In this document: positions 9,036 through 16,783 of the stretch, in pieces
Layout: each line of letters begins with the position of its first letter
Numbering within the stretch: position 1 is the first letter of the stretch
Assembly (NCBI GenBank): GCA_025964575.1
Contig: JAOPYO010000298.1
Location: 1 to 38,694 of the forward strand
DNA: 38,694 nucleotides
Source of the DNA: Actinomycetes bacterium
GTDB taxonomy: Bacteria; Actinomycetota; Actinomycetes; Streptosporangiales; Streptosporangiaceae
Direction of reading: 5' to 3'
Position numbers and translations under genes: made by a program
Notes under the pieces: model-generated
What the model was told of the DNA's origin: nothing
Seen by the model: the letters and a program-made list of their open reading frames with translations, nothing else
Database searches by the model: none

Positions 9036-9692
9036 ATGTCTAGTACTCCCCCTCTCTTGTGGTCACTCGTGGTTCCGGTCAAAGTGCTGGCCAGAGCCAA
9101 GTCCCGCCTGGCCGCCACCGCCGGTCAGCACCGCGAGGCGCTGGCCCTCGCCGTGGCTGCCGATACGGTAACGGCCGCACTCCGCAGCGATCGGGTCCGG
9201 GGGGTGGTTGTGGTGACCGACGACCCCCTCGCGGCCCATGAGCTGGCCGCGCTCGGCGCCATGATCGTGCCCGACGAGCCCGACAGCGGCCTCAATCCCG
9301 CCCTTTCATACGGCGCCGGGGTGGCCCGCCGGGCCTTTCCCGACGCAGGTGTCGGAGCCCTCTCCGCTGACCTGCCGGCGCTGCGTTCCGCCGAGCTGAC
9401 CCGGGTGCTGGACGCCGCGGCCGACGCGCCGCTGGCGTTCGTACCCGACGCCCTCGATGTGGGCACGACGCTGTACGCGGCCCGGCCGGGCACGGACTTC
9501 TCCCCCGCGTTCGGCACGGACTCCCGGCTCAGGCATCGGGCGCAGGGCGCTCGCGAGCTCGCGCTGGAGGACATCGCCAGCGTACGGCGGGACGTGGACA
9601 CACTCGAGGATCTACGAGCCGCTCTGGCGCTGGGCCTGGGACCCCGTACGGCTGCCGTCGCCGCCCGCCTACCCGCCCTGTGCGCAGGCTAA
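9036..9692 (+). CDS. cofC: 2-phospholactate/phosphoenolpyruvate guanylyltransferase (F420 synthesis)
   Basis: A 218-residue cytosolic nucleotidyltransferase that activates a three-carbon phospho-acid with GTP for coenzyme F420 assembly. Characterised mycobacterial relatives (FbiD) use phosphoenolpyruvate. The N-terminus WSLVVPVKVLARAKSRL is the GTP-binding loop of the family. VVVVTDD, GLNPALSYGAG and LSADLPAL follow, with the Asp residues that bind metal. The ATG is used as start; no strong ribosome site is visible before it, so initiation may be weak or leaderless. It is divergent from plsC and its stop overlaps the stop of the next gene by four bases. Confidence 0.93.
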   Translation: MSSTPPLLWSLVVPVKVLARAKSRLAATAGQHREALALAVAADTVTAALRSDRVRGVVVVTDDPLAAHELAALGAMIVPDEPDSGLNPALSYGAGVARRAFPDAGVGALSADLPALRSAELTRVLDAAADAPLAFVPDALDVGTTLYAARPGTDFSPAFGTDSRLRHRAQGARELALEDIASVRRDVDTLEDLRAALALGLGPRTAAVAARLPALCAG

Positions 9693-9895
9693 CCCCCTGG
9701 GAGCGGGAAGGTCGCCAGAGTGATCACCGTGATCTCGCCGTCGGCCACCGCCAGGTTGACCCGCTGTCCGAAGCGGAGCAGCCGCAACCCGCCGGCATCG
9801 AACGCCGGAGCCTTGAAGTCCAGCCGGGTGCCGTCGTCGAGGAAGACACTTCCGGAGCGCGTCTCGGCGTCGTATGCCCGAACCGTTCCCTGCAT
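9689..9895 (-). CDS. Small cold-shock-like (OB-fold) protein
   Basis: A 68-residue protein beginning MQGTVRAYDAETRSGSVFLDDGTRLDF and continuing through AFDAGGLRLLRFGQRVNLAV. The layout (first strand, an SG-V-LDDG turn, the Phe/Ala segment, then L-R-GQRV) resembles a cold-shock domain with altered RNP motifs. A nucleic-acid binding role is therefore plausible but unproven. I chose ATG 9895 because the upstream reading lacks domain similarity and would run through the HU terminator hairpin. It lies tail-to-tail with cofC (shared CTAA) and just downstream of HU on the same strand. Its own promoter is not obvious. Confidence 0.75.
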   Translation of the reverse strand: MQGTVRAYDAETRSGSVFLDDGTRLDFKAPAFDAGGLRLLRFGQRVNLAVADGEITVITLATFPLPGG

Positions 9896-9930
9896 GACCT
9901 GGAGCCTACCCACGGAGACACGGAAACGAC

Positions 9931-9971
9931 GGCGCCCGGTGCCCGTGCTCTGGGCACGGGCATCGGGCGCC
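9931..9971 (-). terminator. Hairpin terminator after HU
   Basis: Two long arms, beginning GGCGCCCGGTGCCCGTGC (9931-9948) and ending at 9971, pair with a single mismatch around a tiny loop. The hairpin starts 15 bases past the HU stop. No long T run follows, as is common in high-GC actinomycetes. Confidence 0.75.
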
Positions 9972-9986
9972 GAACGCGATGCGGGG

Positions 9987-10262
9987 TTACTTGCCGGCGA
10001 CCAGGTTCTTGAAGTCGGCGCCCGCCTTGAACTTCGGCACCGACGTCGCGGGGACGTCGATGGCCTTGCCCGTTGCCGGGTTACGGGCCGTACGAGCAGG
10101 CCGGTCGGCCTTCTCGAATGAGCCGAACCCTGTGATGGCGACCTTCTCGCCCCTGGCCACGGTCGATTGGATCGTGTCCAGCAAGGCGTCGACTGCCTCG
10201 GCTGCGGCCTTTTTGCTGCCGAGCCGCTCAGAGATCGCGTCGACCAGCTCACGCTTGTTCAT
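9987..10262 (-). CDS. hup: HU family DNA-binding protein
   Basis: A 91-residue nucleoid protein that binds and bends DNA as a dimer. It begins MNKRELVDAISERLG, contains GEKVAITGFGSFE and continues RTARNPATGKAIDVPATSVPKFKAGADFKNLV. This covers the helical dimerisation half, the beta-arm with its intercalating Pro (RNPATG) and the C-terminal helix. There is no lysine/alanine-rich tail, so this is the short HU type (HupA-like) and not the long HupB/HupS type. ATG 10262 has GGAGGAG 6 bases upstream. A promoter is proposed at 10297-10325 and a strong hairpin ends the unit, so it is probably monocistronic. Confidence 0.97.
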   Translation of the reverse strand: MNKRELVDAISERLGSKKAAAEAVDALLDTIQSTVARGEKVAITGFGSFEKADRPARTARNPATGKAIDVPATSVPKFKAGADFKNLVAGK

Positions 10263-10296
10263 GGGTAGCTCCTCCGGTTCCCCCCTTGCCCGCACG

Positions 10297-10325
10297 AAAC
10301 TAGGGCACGTGCGGCAGGGACACAA
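10297..10325 (-). promoter_or_regulatory. hup: Putative HU promoter
   Basis: On the minus strand TTGTGT (10325-10320) and TAGTTT (10302-10297) are 17 bases apart, about 35 bases before the HU start codon. The match to the housekeeping consensus is only partial. Confidence 0.4.
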
Positions 10326-10372
10326 TCACCTGCAAGCAATAACTCCTGTGTCGCAGGCGAATTCCTTGTTAC

Positions 10373-10642
10373 CTACCCGGTTTCACCGGGCCATGCGGAC
10401 CGGTCGGTCCCCGTCTCAAGGTCGGTAAGGAATGTCTCGAGACGTCTTGCGGCCAATGCCGGATCCCGCTTGGCCAGATCGGTGATCGCGAGGAGGTGAC
10501 GGTGCAAACGCTGCCGTGCGGCGCCGGGGAGCGGGGCCACCCTGCCATGGGCATCGCGCAACTGCCGGGCCAGCACGGTCAGCGAGTGGTCCTCCCACGC
10601 CGGACCGGTCCAAAACGGCTCGGCGGACTGCGGCGCGGTCAC
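10373..10642 (-). CDS. Small protein of unknown function between leuD and HU
   Basis: An 89-residue protein from GTG 10642, which has GGAGG 8 bases upstream; a reading to ATG 10666 has no better site. It starts TAPQSAEPFWTGPAWEDHSL and is largely helical and basic, with LARQLRDAHGR, PGAARQRLHRHLLAITDLA and LAARRLETFLTDLE. No membrane segment or metal motif is visible. It lies between leuD and HU, a position where actinobacteria often carry a short hypothetical gene. The coding call rests on the start site and residue composition, not on a recognised family. Confidence 0.6.
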   Translation of the reverse strand: MTAPQSAEPFWTGPAWEDHSLTVLARQLRDAHGRVAPLPGAARQRLHRHLLAITDLAKRDPALAARRLETFLTDLETGTDRSAWPGETG

Positions 10643-10792
10643 CGCTCCACCTCCCCACGTGAACAAGCATGTCTCCCCACAGGACGAATTCTCTCCTGTG
10701 GGGTGACACGCTCGGACGGGCAGGGTGGAAATAACTCAAAGATCACGTCCATCTCGGAATGATCTTACAGCTGCCCACCAAGAAAGACCAGG

Positions 10793-11380
10793 TCAGGACG
10801 TGACAGGAAGCCAGTGGGCCCGGTTCTGCTCGAACGTGGCGACATCATCGGCGTGCCGCAGGGTCAGCCCGATGTCGTCGAGGCCCTCCAGCAGCCGCCA
10901 GCGGGTGTAGTCGTCGATCTCGAACGGCGCGGTGATCTGACCGGCGCGGACCTCTCGGCTCTCCAGGTCGACGGTGATCTCGGTCGTCGGGTCGTTCTCG
11001 ACGGCGTCCTGCAGCGCCTCGACCGTCTCGGCGGGCAGGATGACCGGGAGCATGCCCATCTTCGTGGAGTTGTTCCGGAAGATGTCCCCGAAGCGCGGCG
11101 CGATCACGGCGCGGAAGCCGTACTGCTGCAGCGCCCAGACCGCGTGCTCCCGCGAGGAGCCGGTGCCGAAGTCGGGGCCGGTGACCAGGACGCTGGCGCC
11201 CTCGTAGACCGGGTTGTTCAGCACGAAGGACGGGTCCTCGCGCCAGGCGGAGAACAGTCCCTTCTCGAAGCCGGTGCGGCTGACCTGCTTCAGCCAGACC
11301 GCCGGGATGATCTGGTCGGTGTCGACGTTGCTGCGCCGCAGCGGCACCGCGCGGCCGGTGTGAGTCGTGAAAGCTTCCAT
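10793..11380 (-). CDS. leuD: 3-isopropylmalate dehydratase small subunit
   Basis: The 195-residue swivelling subunit of isopropylmalate isomerase, which with LeuC converts 2- to 3-isopropylmalate in leucine synthesis. It shows [21 protein letters not shown] near the start, the conserved [17 protein letters not shown], and then [17 protein letters not shown]. The length matches the family. ATG 11380 has GGAG at good spacing. It follows leuC by 26 bases on the same strand, so leuCD is one operon, divergent from an NdgR-type regulator. Confidence 0.97.
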   Translation of the reverse strand: MEAFTTHTGRAVPLRRSNVDTDQIIPAVWLKQVSRTGFEKGLFSAWREDPSFVLNNPVYEGASVLVTGPDFGTGSSREHAVWALQQYGFRAVIAPRFGDIFRNNSTKMGMLPVILPAETVEALQDAVENDPTTEITVDLESREVRAGQITAPFEIDDYTRWRLLEGLDDIGLTLRHADDVATFEQNRAHWLPVTS

Positions 11381-11406
11381 GATCAAGTCTCCGTCGCGAA
11401 TGTGGT

Positions 11407-12816
11407 CTACAGGTCGGCGGGGGCGGCGAGGTGGCCGGTGACGGCGGTGGCCGCGGCAACGGCGGGCGAGACCAGGTGGGTGCGTCCGCCCGGACCCTGC
11501 CGGCCCTCGAAGTTGCGGTTGGAGGTCGAGGCGCTGCGCTCCCCTGCGGCGAGTTTGTCCGGGTTCATGGCCAGGCACATCGAGCAGCCCGCTTCACGCC
11601 ACTGGGCCCCGGCTGCGATGTAGATCTCGTGCAGCCCCTCCTGCTCGGCCTGCTCCTTGACCTTCATGGAGCCCGGCACGATCAGCATCCGGACCCCGTC
11701 GGCGACCTTGCGGCCCTTGAGCACGCCGGCGACGGCGCGCAGGTCCTCGATCCGGCCATTGGTACAGGAGCCGACGAAGACGGTGTCGACCGCGACCTCG
11801 CGCAGCGGTGTCCCCGCGGTGAGCCCCATGTACTCCAGGGCCCGCTCGGCGGCCTGGCGCGCCGCCGGGTCGGTGTAGTCCTCCGGCGACGGGACGGACG
11901 CGCTCAGCGGCAGACCCTGGCCAGGGTTGGTGCCCCAGGTCACGAACGGCGCCAGCGTGCCGGCATCGATCACGATCTCCCGGTCGAAGGTCGCGTCGTC
12001 GTCGGTGCGCAGGGACGTCCAGTACTCGACGGCGGTGTCCCAGTCCGCGCCCTGGGGGGCGTTCGGGCGGCCCTTGAGGTAGGCGAAGGTCGTCTCGTCC
12101 GGCGCGATCATGCCGGCCCGGGCGCCCGCCTCGATGGACATGTTGCAGACCGTCATGCGGCCCTCCATCGACAGGTCGCGGATGGCCTCGCCGCGGTATT
12201 CGACAATGTAGCCTTGGCCGCCGCCGGTGCCGATCTGGGCGATGATCGCCAGAATCAGGTCCTTGGAGGTGACGCCGGCGGGCAGCGCGCCGTTGACCGT
12301 GATGGCCATGGTCTTCGGCTTGATCTGCGGCAGCGTCTGGGTGGCCAGCACGTGCTCGACCTCGCTGGTGCCGATGCCGAAGGCCAGCGCGCCGAACGCA
12401 CCGTGAGTGGAGGTGTGCGAATCACCACAGACCACCGTCATGCCCGGCTGGGTGAGGCCCAACTGCGGGCCGATGACATGCACGATGCCCTGGCCGGCGT
12501 CACCCATCGGGTGCAGCCGGATGCCGAACTCCACGCAGTTCTTGCGCAGCGTCTCGACCTGGGTGCGCGACACCGGGTCGGCGATCGGCGCCAGCAGATC
12601 GGTGGTCGGGACGTTATGGTCCTCGGTGGCGATCGTCAGATCCGACCGCCGTACCTTCCGGCCGGCCAGCCGCAGCCCGTCGAAGGCTTGCGGGCTCGTC
12701 ACCTCGTGCACCAGGTGCAGATCGATATAGAGCAGATCCGGCTCGCCCTCGGCACGCCGTACGACATGCGCGTCGTACACCTTATCGGCCAACGTACGGC
12801 CAACGGACTGGCCCAT
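11407..12816 (-). CDS. leuC: 3-isopropylmalate dehydratase large subunit
   Basis: The 469-residue catalytic subunit of isopropylmalate isomerase, an aconitase-like [4Fe-4S] enzyme. Cluster cysteines are visible in [15 protein letters not shown] and in CSMCLAMNP. Further signatures are [43 protein letters not shown] and GAR. ATG 12816 is the only start that keeps the N-terminus [19 protein letters not shown], and GGAG lies just upstream. It is the first gene of leuCD, and the 114-base gap to the divergent regulator holds the control region. Its plus-strand shadow reading is long because of the strong codon bias. Confidence 0.98.
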   Translation of the reverse strand: MGQSVGRTLADKVYDAHVVRRAEGEPDLLYIDLHLVHEVTSPQAFDGLRLAGRKVRRSDLTIATEDHNVPTTDLLAPIADPVSRTQVETLRKNCVEFGIRLHPMGDAGQGIVHVIGPQLGLTQPGMTVVCGDSHTSTHGAFGALAFGIGTSEVEHVLATQTLPQIKPKTMAITVNGALPAGVTSKDLILAIIAQIGTGGGQGYIVEYRGEAIRDLSMEGRMTVCNMSIEAGARAGMIAPDETTFAYLKGRPNAPQGADWDTAVEYWTSLRTDDDATFDREIVIDAGTLAPFVTWGTNPGQGLPLSASVPSPEDYTDPAARQAAERALEYMGLTAGTPLREVAVDTVFVGSCTNGRIEDLRAVAGVLKGRKVADGVRMLIVPGSMKVKEQAEQEGLHEIYIAAGAQWREAGCSMCLAMNPDKLAAGERSASTSNRNFEGRQGPGGRTHLVSPAVAAATAVTGHLAAPADL

Positions 12817-12848
12817 AGCTCCACACCTTTCCTAGTACGAGTCACGGC

Positions 12849-12870
12849 TCGACCCCTGTGTCGACCCCTG
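12849..12870. repeat. Direct repeat in the leuC/regulator gap
   Basis: TCGACCCCTG occurs at 12849-12858 and again at 12861-12870, a period of 12 bases, inside the divergent promoter region. It could be a protein-binding repeat; nothing proves it. Confidence 0.5.
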
Positions 12871-12878
12871 GTGGCCCG

Positions 12879-12909
12879 GTTGGTCAACTCCCGATTTGCA
12901 TCTCATAAT
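12879..12909 (+). promoter_or_regulatory. Putative regulator promoter with GTTG-CAAC palindrome
   Basis: TTGGTC (12880-12885) and CATAAT (12904-12909) are 18 bases apart, about 21 bases before the regulator ATG. The -35 sits in the small palindrome GTTG-GT-CAAC (12879-12888). TCTC-N7-GAGA (12901-12915) surrounds the -10. On the other strand the same palindrome offers TTGACC as a -35 for leuC, so one protein bound here could control both directions. Confidence 0.45.
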
Positions 12910-12930
12910 CCGAGACGGCAATATCGAGGT

Positions 12931-13647
12931 ATGGACAACTCTAGCGGAGTCGGCGTACTTGACAAAGCTGTTCTCGTACTTAATGCGCTGGAGGCCGGTC
13001 CCGCGTCGCTCGCACAGCTCGTACAGATGACCGGGCTGGCCCGGCCGACCGCCCATCGGCTCGCCGTCGCACTGGAGCACCATCGCCTCGTCCACCGGGA
13101 CACCCAGGGGCGGTTCATCCTGGGCCCGCGGCTGGCCGAGCTGGCCGTGGCGGCGGGCGAGGACCGGCTGCTGGCCATTGCCCAGCCGATCCTGACGCAG
13201 TTGCGCGACATGACCGGAGAGAGCGCCCAGCTCTACCGCCGGCAGGGCGATGTACGGGTGTGCGTCGCCGCCGCGGAGCGTGCCAGCGGACTGCGCGACA
13301 CCGTCCCGGTCGGCGCCGCACTTCCCATGACGGCGGGTTCGGCGGCACAGATCCTGCTCGCCTGGGAGGAGCCGGACCGGCTGCACCGCGGGCTGCGCGG
13401 CGCCAAGTTCACCGCCGCCACCCTCGCCTCCGTACGCCGCCGGGGCTGGGCGCAGAGCGTCGGTGAGCGGGAGCAGGGCGTGGGTTCGGTCTCCGCCCCG
13501 ATCCGTGGCGCCGGCGGCCGGGTGATCGCGGCGGTCTCGGTCTCCGGCCCGCTGGAGCGGCTGACCCGCTCCCCCGGCCGCATGCACGCCGCCCCGCTGG
13601 TCGCCGCCGCCGAAAAGGTCTCCGAGTCGATGCGCCGTACGCCCTGA
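12931..13647 (+). CDS. ndgR: IclR-family regulator, NdgR-like
   Basis: A 238-residue DNA-binding regulator. The N-terminal winged helix reads VLDKAVLVLNALEAGPASLAQLVQMTGLARPTAHRLAVALEHHRLV. The C-terminal IclR effector domain contains GESAQLYRRQGDVRVCVAA, LPMTAGSAAQILLAW and the closing GAGGRVIAAVSVSGPLERL. The position, divergent from leuCD, and the length match NdgR of Streptomyces and its corynebacterial relative LtbR, which control leucine and other amino-acid genes. The assignment to that orthologous group is inference from context. ATG 12931 is preceded closely by GAGG and the leader would be very short. It converges on a hypothetical gene with 9 bases between the stops. Confidence 0.9.
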   Translation: MDNSSGVGVLDKAVLVLNALEAGPASLAQLVQMTGLARPTAHRLAVALEHHRLVHRDTQGRFILGPRLAELAVAAGEDRLLAIAQPILTQLRDMTGESAQLYRRQGDVRVCVAAAERASGLRDTVPVGAALPMTAGSAAQILLAWEEPDRLHRGLRGAKFTAATLASVRRRGWAQSVGEREQGVGSVSAPIRGAGGRVIAAVSVSGPLERLTRSPGRMHAAPLVAAAEKVSESMRRTP

Positions 13648-13656
13648 CCCTTACCC

Positions 13657-14001
13657 CTAGGACGGCAGCCCGCTGTCGAGGATGGCGCGGTACCAGTCGG
13701 CGAACCGTGCGCGCAGGATCGCGATCTCGAGGTCGTTCAACCCGAGCGCCGCGAAGTCCTCGTCGGGAAGGTGCGGCAACTCGGCCAGCACCCCCGCAAA
13801 GAAGAACGAGTCACAACCGACGTCGCGTGCGCGGAGCAGGTCGAGAAGCCGCTCCCGGGTATAGCGCCGCTCGCCGAGCGCCGACCCGATCGCCACGAAG
13901 TCCTGGGCCCGGCAGCGGTCGAAGAGCTCCGACATCTGGGCTGCCACGACCGAGTCGTCGCCGGAATCGCGGGAATCGCTGGGATCACTGACAAGGTTCA
14001 C
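13657..14001 (-). CDS. Hypothetical acidic protein
   Basis: I do not recognise the family. From GTG 14001 the protein is 114 residues. It has a serine/aspartate-rich start (SDPSDSRDSGDDS) and then a helical body: MSELFDRCRAQDFVAIGSALG, YTRERLLDLLRARDVGCDSFFFAGVLAELPHLPDEDF and LGLNDLEIAILRARFADWYRAIL. There is no membrane segment. The start is uncertain: ATG 13935 (MSELFD) is also possible, and no position has a strong ribosome site. The amino-acid pattern and third-base GC support coding. It lies tail-to-tail with the IclR regulator. Confidence 0.5.
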   Translation of the reverse strand: MNLVSDPSDSRDSGDDSVVAAQMSELFDRCRAQDFVAIGSALGERRYTRERLLDLLRARDVGCDSFFFAGVLAELPHLPDEDFAALGLNDLEIAILRARFADWYRAILDSGLPS

Positions 14002-14191
14002 GAAGGACCGTCCCGCCACTGGCCACACCCCGACATGGGCATGGCTCCGCCATGGATGCGGCCGTGAAATGGACGGTCCGAACGGAGTCGGACGGTGAAC
14101 CCTCAATGAAGCGGGACGTACCGCGCTACGTAACGTAGCGAAGTCATGACACCTCGGCGTTGGGTTTTCAAAACCGCCCGCCCCGGCGTGA

Positions 14192-14269
14192 TCAAGCCGT
14201 GGCCGACAGGGGGCGATAGATCGGGATTCCCGCCTGCTCGAGTTCGTCGCAGAGCGCGGTGAACTTCAT
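14192..14269 (-). CDS. 25-residue ORF divergent from merR
   Basis: ATG 14269 has AAGGAG 6 bases upstream, and the reading MKFTALCDELEQAGIPIYRP ends shortly after at 14192. The good ribosome site and position beside two palindromes suggest either a small peptide or the stub of a truncated MerR target gene. No function can be named. Confidence 0.4.
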   Translation of the reverse strand: MKFTALCDELEQAGIPIYRPLSATA

Positions 14270-14280
14270 GGGGTCACTCC

Positions 14281-14331
14281 TTGGATAGTTCCACTATCCA
14301 AGGCTCCATAGTTGGATACTAGCGCTATCCA
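14281..14331. promoter_or_regulatory. Two palindromes, probable MerR operators
   Basis: The first is a perfect inverted repeat, TTGGATAGT-TCC-ACTATCCAA (14281-14289, 14293-14301). The second is TGGATA-N7-TATCCA (14313-14318, 14326-14331). Both share the core TGGATA/TATCCA and lie between merR and the divergent short ORF. They are the obvious sites for the adjacent regulator. Confidence 0.65.
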
Positions 14332-14346
14332 GTCAGGGGGCGGCCG

Positions 14347-14997
14347 ATGAAAATCTCAGAGCTGAGCGATCGCAGCGGGCTCACCGTACAAACGATCAAG
14401 TTCTACCTCCGCGAGGGCCTGATGCCGAGGGGAGCCTCGACGGCGGCGACGAAGGCGGACTACGACGACCACCATCTGGAGCGGCTGCGACTCATCCGGG
14501 CCCTCCGCGAGGTCGGCGACATGCCCGTCTCCGCGATCAAACCCATCGTGAGCGCCCTCGACGACGACACGGTCGGGCTGCACGATCTGCTCGGCACCGC
14601 GCAGCACGCCCTGGGTCCGCACGTGGAGCCGCCCGCCGACGACCCGGACTGGCGGGCCGCTCGCCAGGACGTGGACGCCCTCGTGGCGGAGCTCGGTTGG
14701 CGGGTCACCCCGGAGGCGCCCGCCCGCGACCTGCTGGCCCAGACGTTCATCGCGCTGCGCAGGCTCGGCATCCCGGTGGTGCTCACCGAACTTCGCCCCT
14801 ACATCGAGGCCGCCATCACACTCGGCGACCATGAGCTGGGCGCGCTCGACACCAGCGCCCCGCGTGGCCGGGTGGTGCAGGGCACCGTGGTGATGACGGT
14901 GCTCTACGAGCAGGTCCTCATCGCCCTGCACCGGCTGGCTCAGGAGGACGCGTCCGCCCGCCGGTTCAACGCCTCAGCGCGGCGATTCGCGCAATAG
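14347..14997 (+). CDS. MerR-family transcriptional regulator
   Basis: A 216-residue regulator. The N-terminal MerR winged helix reads MKISELSDRSGLTVQTIKFYLREGLMP and then HLERLRLIRALREVGDMPVSAIKPIV. The remaining 140 residues are helical and hold no cysteine, so a metal-sensing MerR type is unlikely. The C-terminal part (LLAQTFIALRRLGIPVVLTELRPYIEAAI and GTVVMTVLYEQVLIALHRLAQED) probably binds an organic ligand or partner. ATG 14347 has AGGGGGC upstream. Two related palindromes directly precede it, which suggests autoregulation and control of whatever gene once stood divergently. Confidence 0.88.
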   Translation: MKISELSDRSGLTVQTIKFYLREGLMPRGASTAATKADYDDHHLERLRLIRALREVGDMPVSAIKPIVSALDDDTVGLHDLLGTAQHALGPHVEPPADDPDWRAARQDVDALVAELGWRVTPEAPARDLLAQTFIALRRLGIPVVLTELRPYIEAAITLGDHELGALDTSAPRGRVVQGTVVMTVLYEQVLIALHRLAQEDASARRFNASARRFAQ

Positions 14998-15082
14998 CAC
15001 CGCCAACCGATGCCTGGGGAGCCGATTTGATAGCCTCAATCCTTATTCAGCACTAATTCCGCACATACGAAAGCGTCTCGCC

Positions 15083-15925
15083 GTGCGCAGCAGCCGCCAC
15101 TTCGTCAGCTTCACCACCGATTTCGGTGCCGCCTACACGGCCACGTGCGCGGGTGTCGTCTACACGATCGCCTCCGACGCGAACGTGCTGGTGCTCAGCG
15201 ACGAGGTGACCAAGTATTCGATCGTCGAGGGCGCGATGCTGCTCCGCCAGTCGCTGCCGTACCTGCCGGTCGGTGTGCACGTGGGGATCGTGGACCCAGG
15301 GGTCGGCACCCGGCGTCTTCCGGTGGCGGTGGCCACCGGCCGCGGGGACGTCCTGATCGGGCCGGACAACGGGCTGCTGGTCCCGGCCGCGGAGATGCTC
15401 GGCGGCATCCTGCGCGCGCACCGTCTGGAGAACCCCGCCTACCGGCTGCCCGCGGTGTCCGCCACGTTCCATGGACGAGACCTCTTCGCCCCGGCCGCCG
15501 CGCATGTGGCCGCCGGCGTCGACATCGCCGACCTCGGTCCGGCGGTCGACACATTGCTCCCCCTGGAGCTGCCCGCCCCCGTGATCGGGTCGGGGGCGCT
15601 GACCGTGACCGTGCTCTACCCGGACGACTTCGGCAGCCTGATCCTGTCCGGCGTGGCCGCCGACCTGCGGGCCGCACTGGGGCCGGTGCCGCACGGCACT
15701 CCGCTGGAGCTCATCTGGACCGGTGCCGATGGGCCGCAGGCCACCCGACTGCCCTACGAGGAGACCTTCGGTAAGGTCCCGTTCGGCGAGCCACTTCTGT
15801 TCACCGACTCCTCCGGCTGGCTCGGCCTGGCGATCAACCAGGGCTCCGCCGCGGCCCGCTTCGGGCTGACCACGAACCATCTGATCACTGTACGCAGTTC
15901 CGAGAATGGCCCCGATACGATCTAA
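15083..15925 (+). CDS. SAM hydroxide adenosyltransferase (DUF62 family)
   Basis: A 280-residue enzyme of the chlorinase/fluorinase-like superfamily, which in its common form uses water to split S-adenosylmethionine into adenosine and methionine. It begins FVSFTTDFGAAY, the SAM-binding Asp loop. IVDPGVGTRR supplies D71 and R78, and ATFHGRDLFAPAAAH supplies H130. These match the Asp-Arg-His triad of the hydrolysing members, so halogenation is not expected. The C-terminal domain (VTVLYPDDFGSLILSG, FGEPLLFTDSSGWLGLAINQGSAA) is complete. The start GTG 15083 is the only good one and has a poor ribosome site. It stands alone between MerR and TetR genes. The physiological role of this family is still poorly known. 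Confidence 0.9.
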   Translation: MRSSRHFVSFTTDFGAAYTATCAGVVYTIASDANVLVLSDEVTKYSIVEGAMLLRQSLPYLPVGVHVGIVDPGVGTRRLPVAVATGRGDVLIGPDNGLLVPAAEMLGGILRAHRLENPAYRLPAVSATFHGRDLFAPAAAHVAAGVDIADLGPAVDTLLPLELPAPVIGSGALTVTVLYPDDFGSLILSGVAADLRAALGPVPHGTPLELIWTGADGPQATRLPYEETFGKVPFGEPLLFTDSSGWLGLAINQGSAAARFGLTTNHLITVRSSENGPDTI

Positions 15926-16060
15926 GTCATTCCTCTGCGCCCGCCACGGCATCGGCGAGGTCGGGGACTTTGGCAGCCAGGTGACGACTCTCGCCCGCCA
16001 ACGTGTCGCCGCCTGATAGAAACATTTGACAGCGCCGAGGGCTGGTGAAAGCATCTCCGG

Positions 16061-16080
16061 TTGTGACCGACTGGTCACAA
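16061..16080. promoter_or_regulatory. TetR operator palindrome
   Basis: A perfect 8-4-8 palindrome, TTGTGACC-GACT-GGTCACAA, 44 bases before the proposed TetR start. Its size and symmetry are typical of a TetR-family autoregulatory operator. Confidence 0.75.
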
Positions 16081-16123
16081 TTACGTGTCATCATTAGCCG
16101 GAGATGAAAGCGAAGAATCTGTG

Positions 16124-16783
16124 CCTACCTCGACCTGGTTCCGGCTGGACGACGACAAGCGTGACCGAGTCCTGAAGGCCGCGATGCAGGAGTTCGGCGA
16201 GCACGGCTACTCCACCGGCAGTCTGAACACCATCGCCCGCGAGGCGGAGATCGCCAAGGGGTCGCTGTTCCAGTACTTCGCCGACAAGCAGGAGTTCTTC
16301 GCCTATGTGTGTGACGAGGCCTCCCGGCGGATCCGCGAGGACATGGAGCAGCGGATCGCGGTCCTGGACCTGGACCAGTCCTTCACCGGCTGGCTGACCG
16401 ACGTCTGCTTCGCCTGGTCGGAGTATTTCGCCGGCCATCCGCTCGAGCGCGCCGTCACCGCCGCCACCAACCTCGAGATCGACAACGTGGTGCGGGCAGT
16501 GGTCCGGGCGACCGCCGAACTGCACTATGTCCAGGTGATCCGCCCACTGATCCAGATGTGGCGGGACAAGGGCGCGATCCGGCCCGAAGCCGACGACGAC
16601 GTGATCCTTTCCCTGCTGCTCATGCTCCTGCCGCATCTCGCCCTGGCGCCCTACTACGACGGACTGGACGCGGTGTTCGGCCTCCGCGGCCGCACCCCGG
16701 AGGAGCAGCGGCCGATCATCCGTCAGATCCTCAACGGGCTCTCCCCGGTCTTCGAGCCCCAGCCCCCGCCGATCTTGAGGTGA
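16124..16783 (+). CDS. TetR-family transcriptional regulator
   Basis: A 219-residue repressor. The N-terminal domain reads PTSTWFRLDDDKRDRVLKAAMQEFGEHGYSTGSLNTIAREAEIAKGSLFQYFADKQEFFAYV, a complete TetR helix-turn-helix. The ligand-binding half includes WSEYFAGHPLERAVTAATNLE and DDDVILSLLLMLLPHLALAPYY. I prefer GTG 16124, which gives the usual short PTSTWF start; GTG 16085 would add 13 residues. The perfect palindrome at 16061-16080 indicates autoregulation. No intact divergent or downstream partner gene is obvious; downstream lies only the tail of a DJ-1/PfpI gene on the opposite strand. Confidence 0.88.
   Translation, partial: PTSTWFRLDDDKRDRVLKAAMQEFGEHGYSTGSLNTIAREAEIAKGSLFQYFADKQEFFAYVCDEASRRIREDMEQRIAVLDLDQSFTGWLTDVCFAWSEYFAGHPLERAVTAATNLEIDNVVRAVVRATAELHYVQVIRPLIQMWRDKGAIRPEADDDVILSLLLMLLPHLALAPYYDGLDAVFGLRGRTPEEQRPIIRQILNGLSPVFEPQPPPILR

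Noticed and set aside
11431..13647. A very long plus-strand open frame running from opposite leuC into the IclR gene
   Set aside because: Only the part from 12931 has real protein features. The rest mirrors leuCD, a common artefact of high-GC codon bias.
15083..15925. Fluorinase or chlorinase activity for the DUF62 protein
   Set aside because: The Asp-Arg-His triad of the water-using members is present, which argues against halogenation.
15927..16025. A 32-codon minus-strand frame (MFLSGGDTLAGESRHLAAKV) beside the TetR operator
   Set aside because: The residue pattern is plausible, but there is no ribosome site and it is too short to support.
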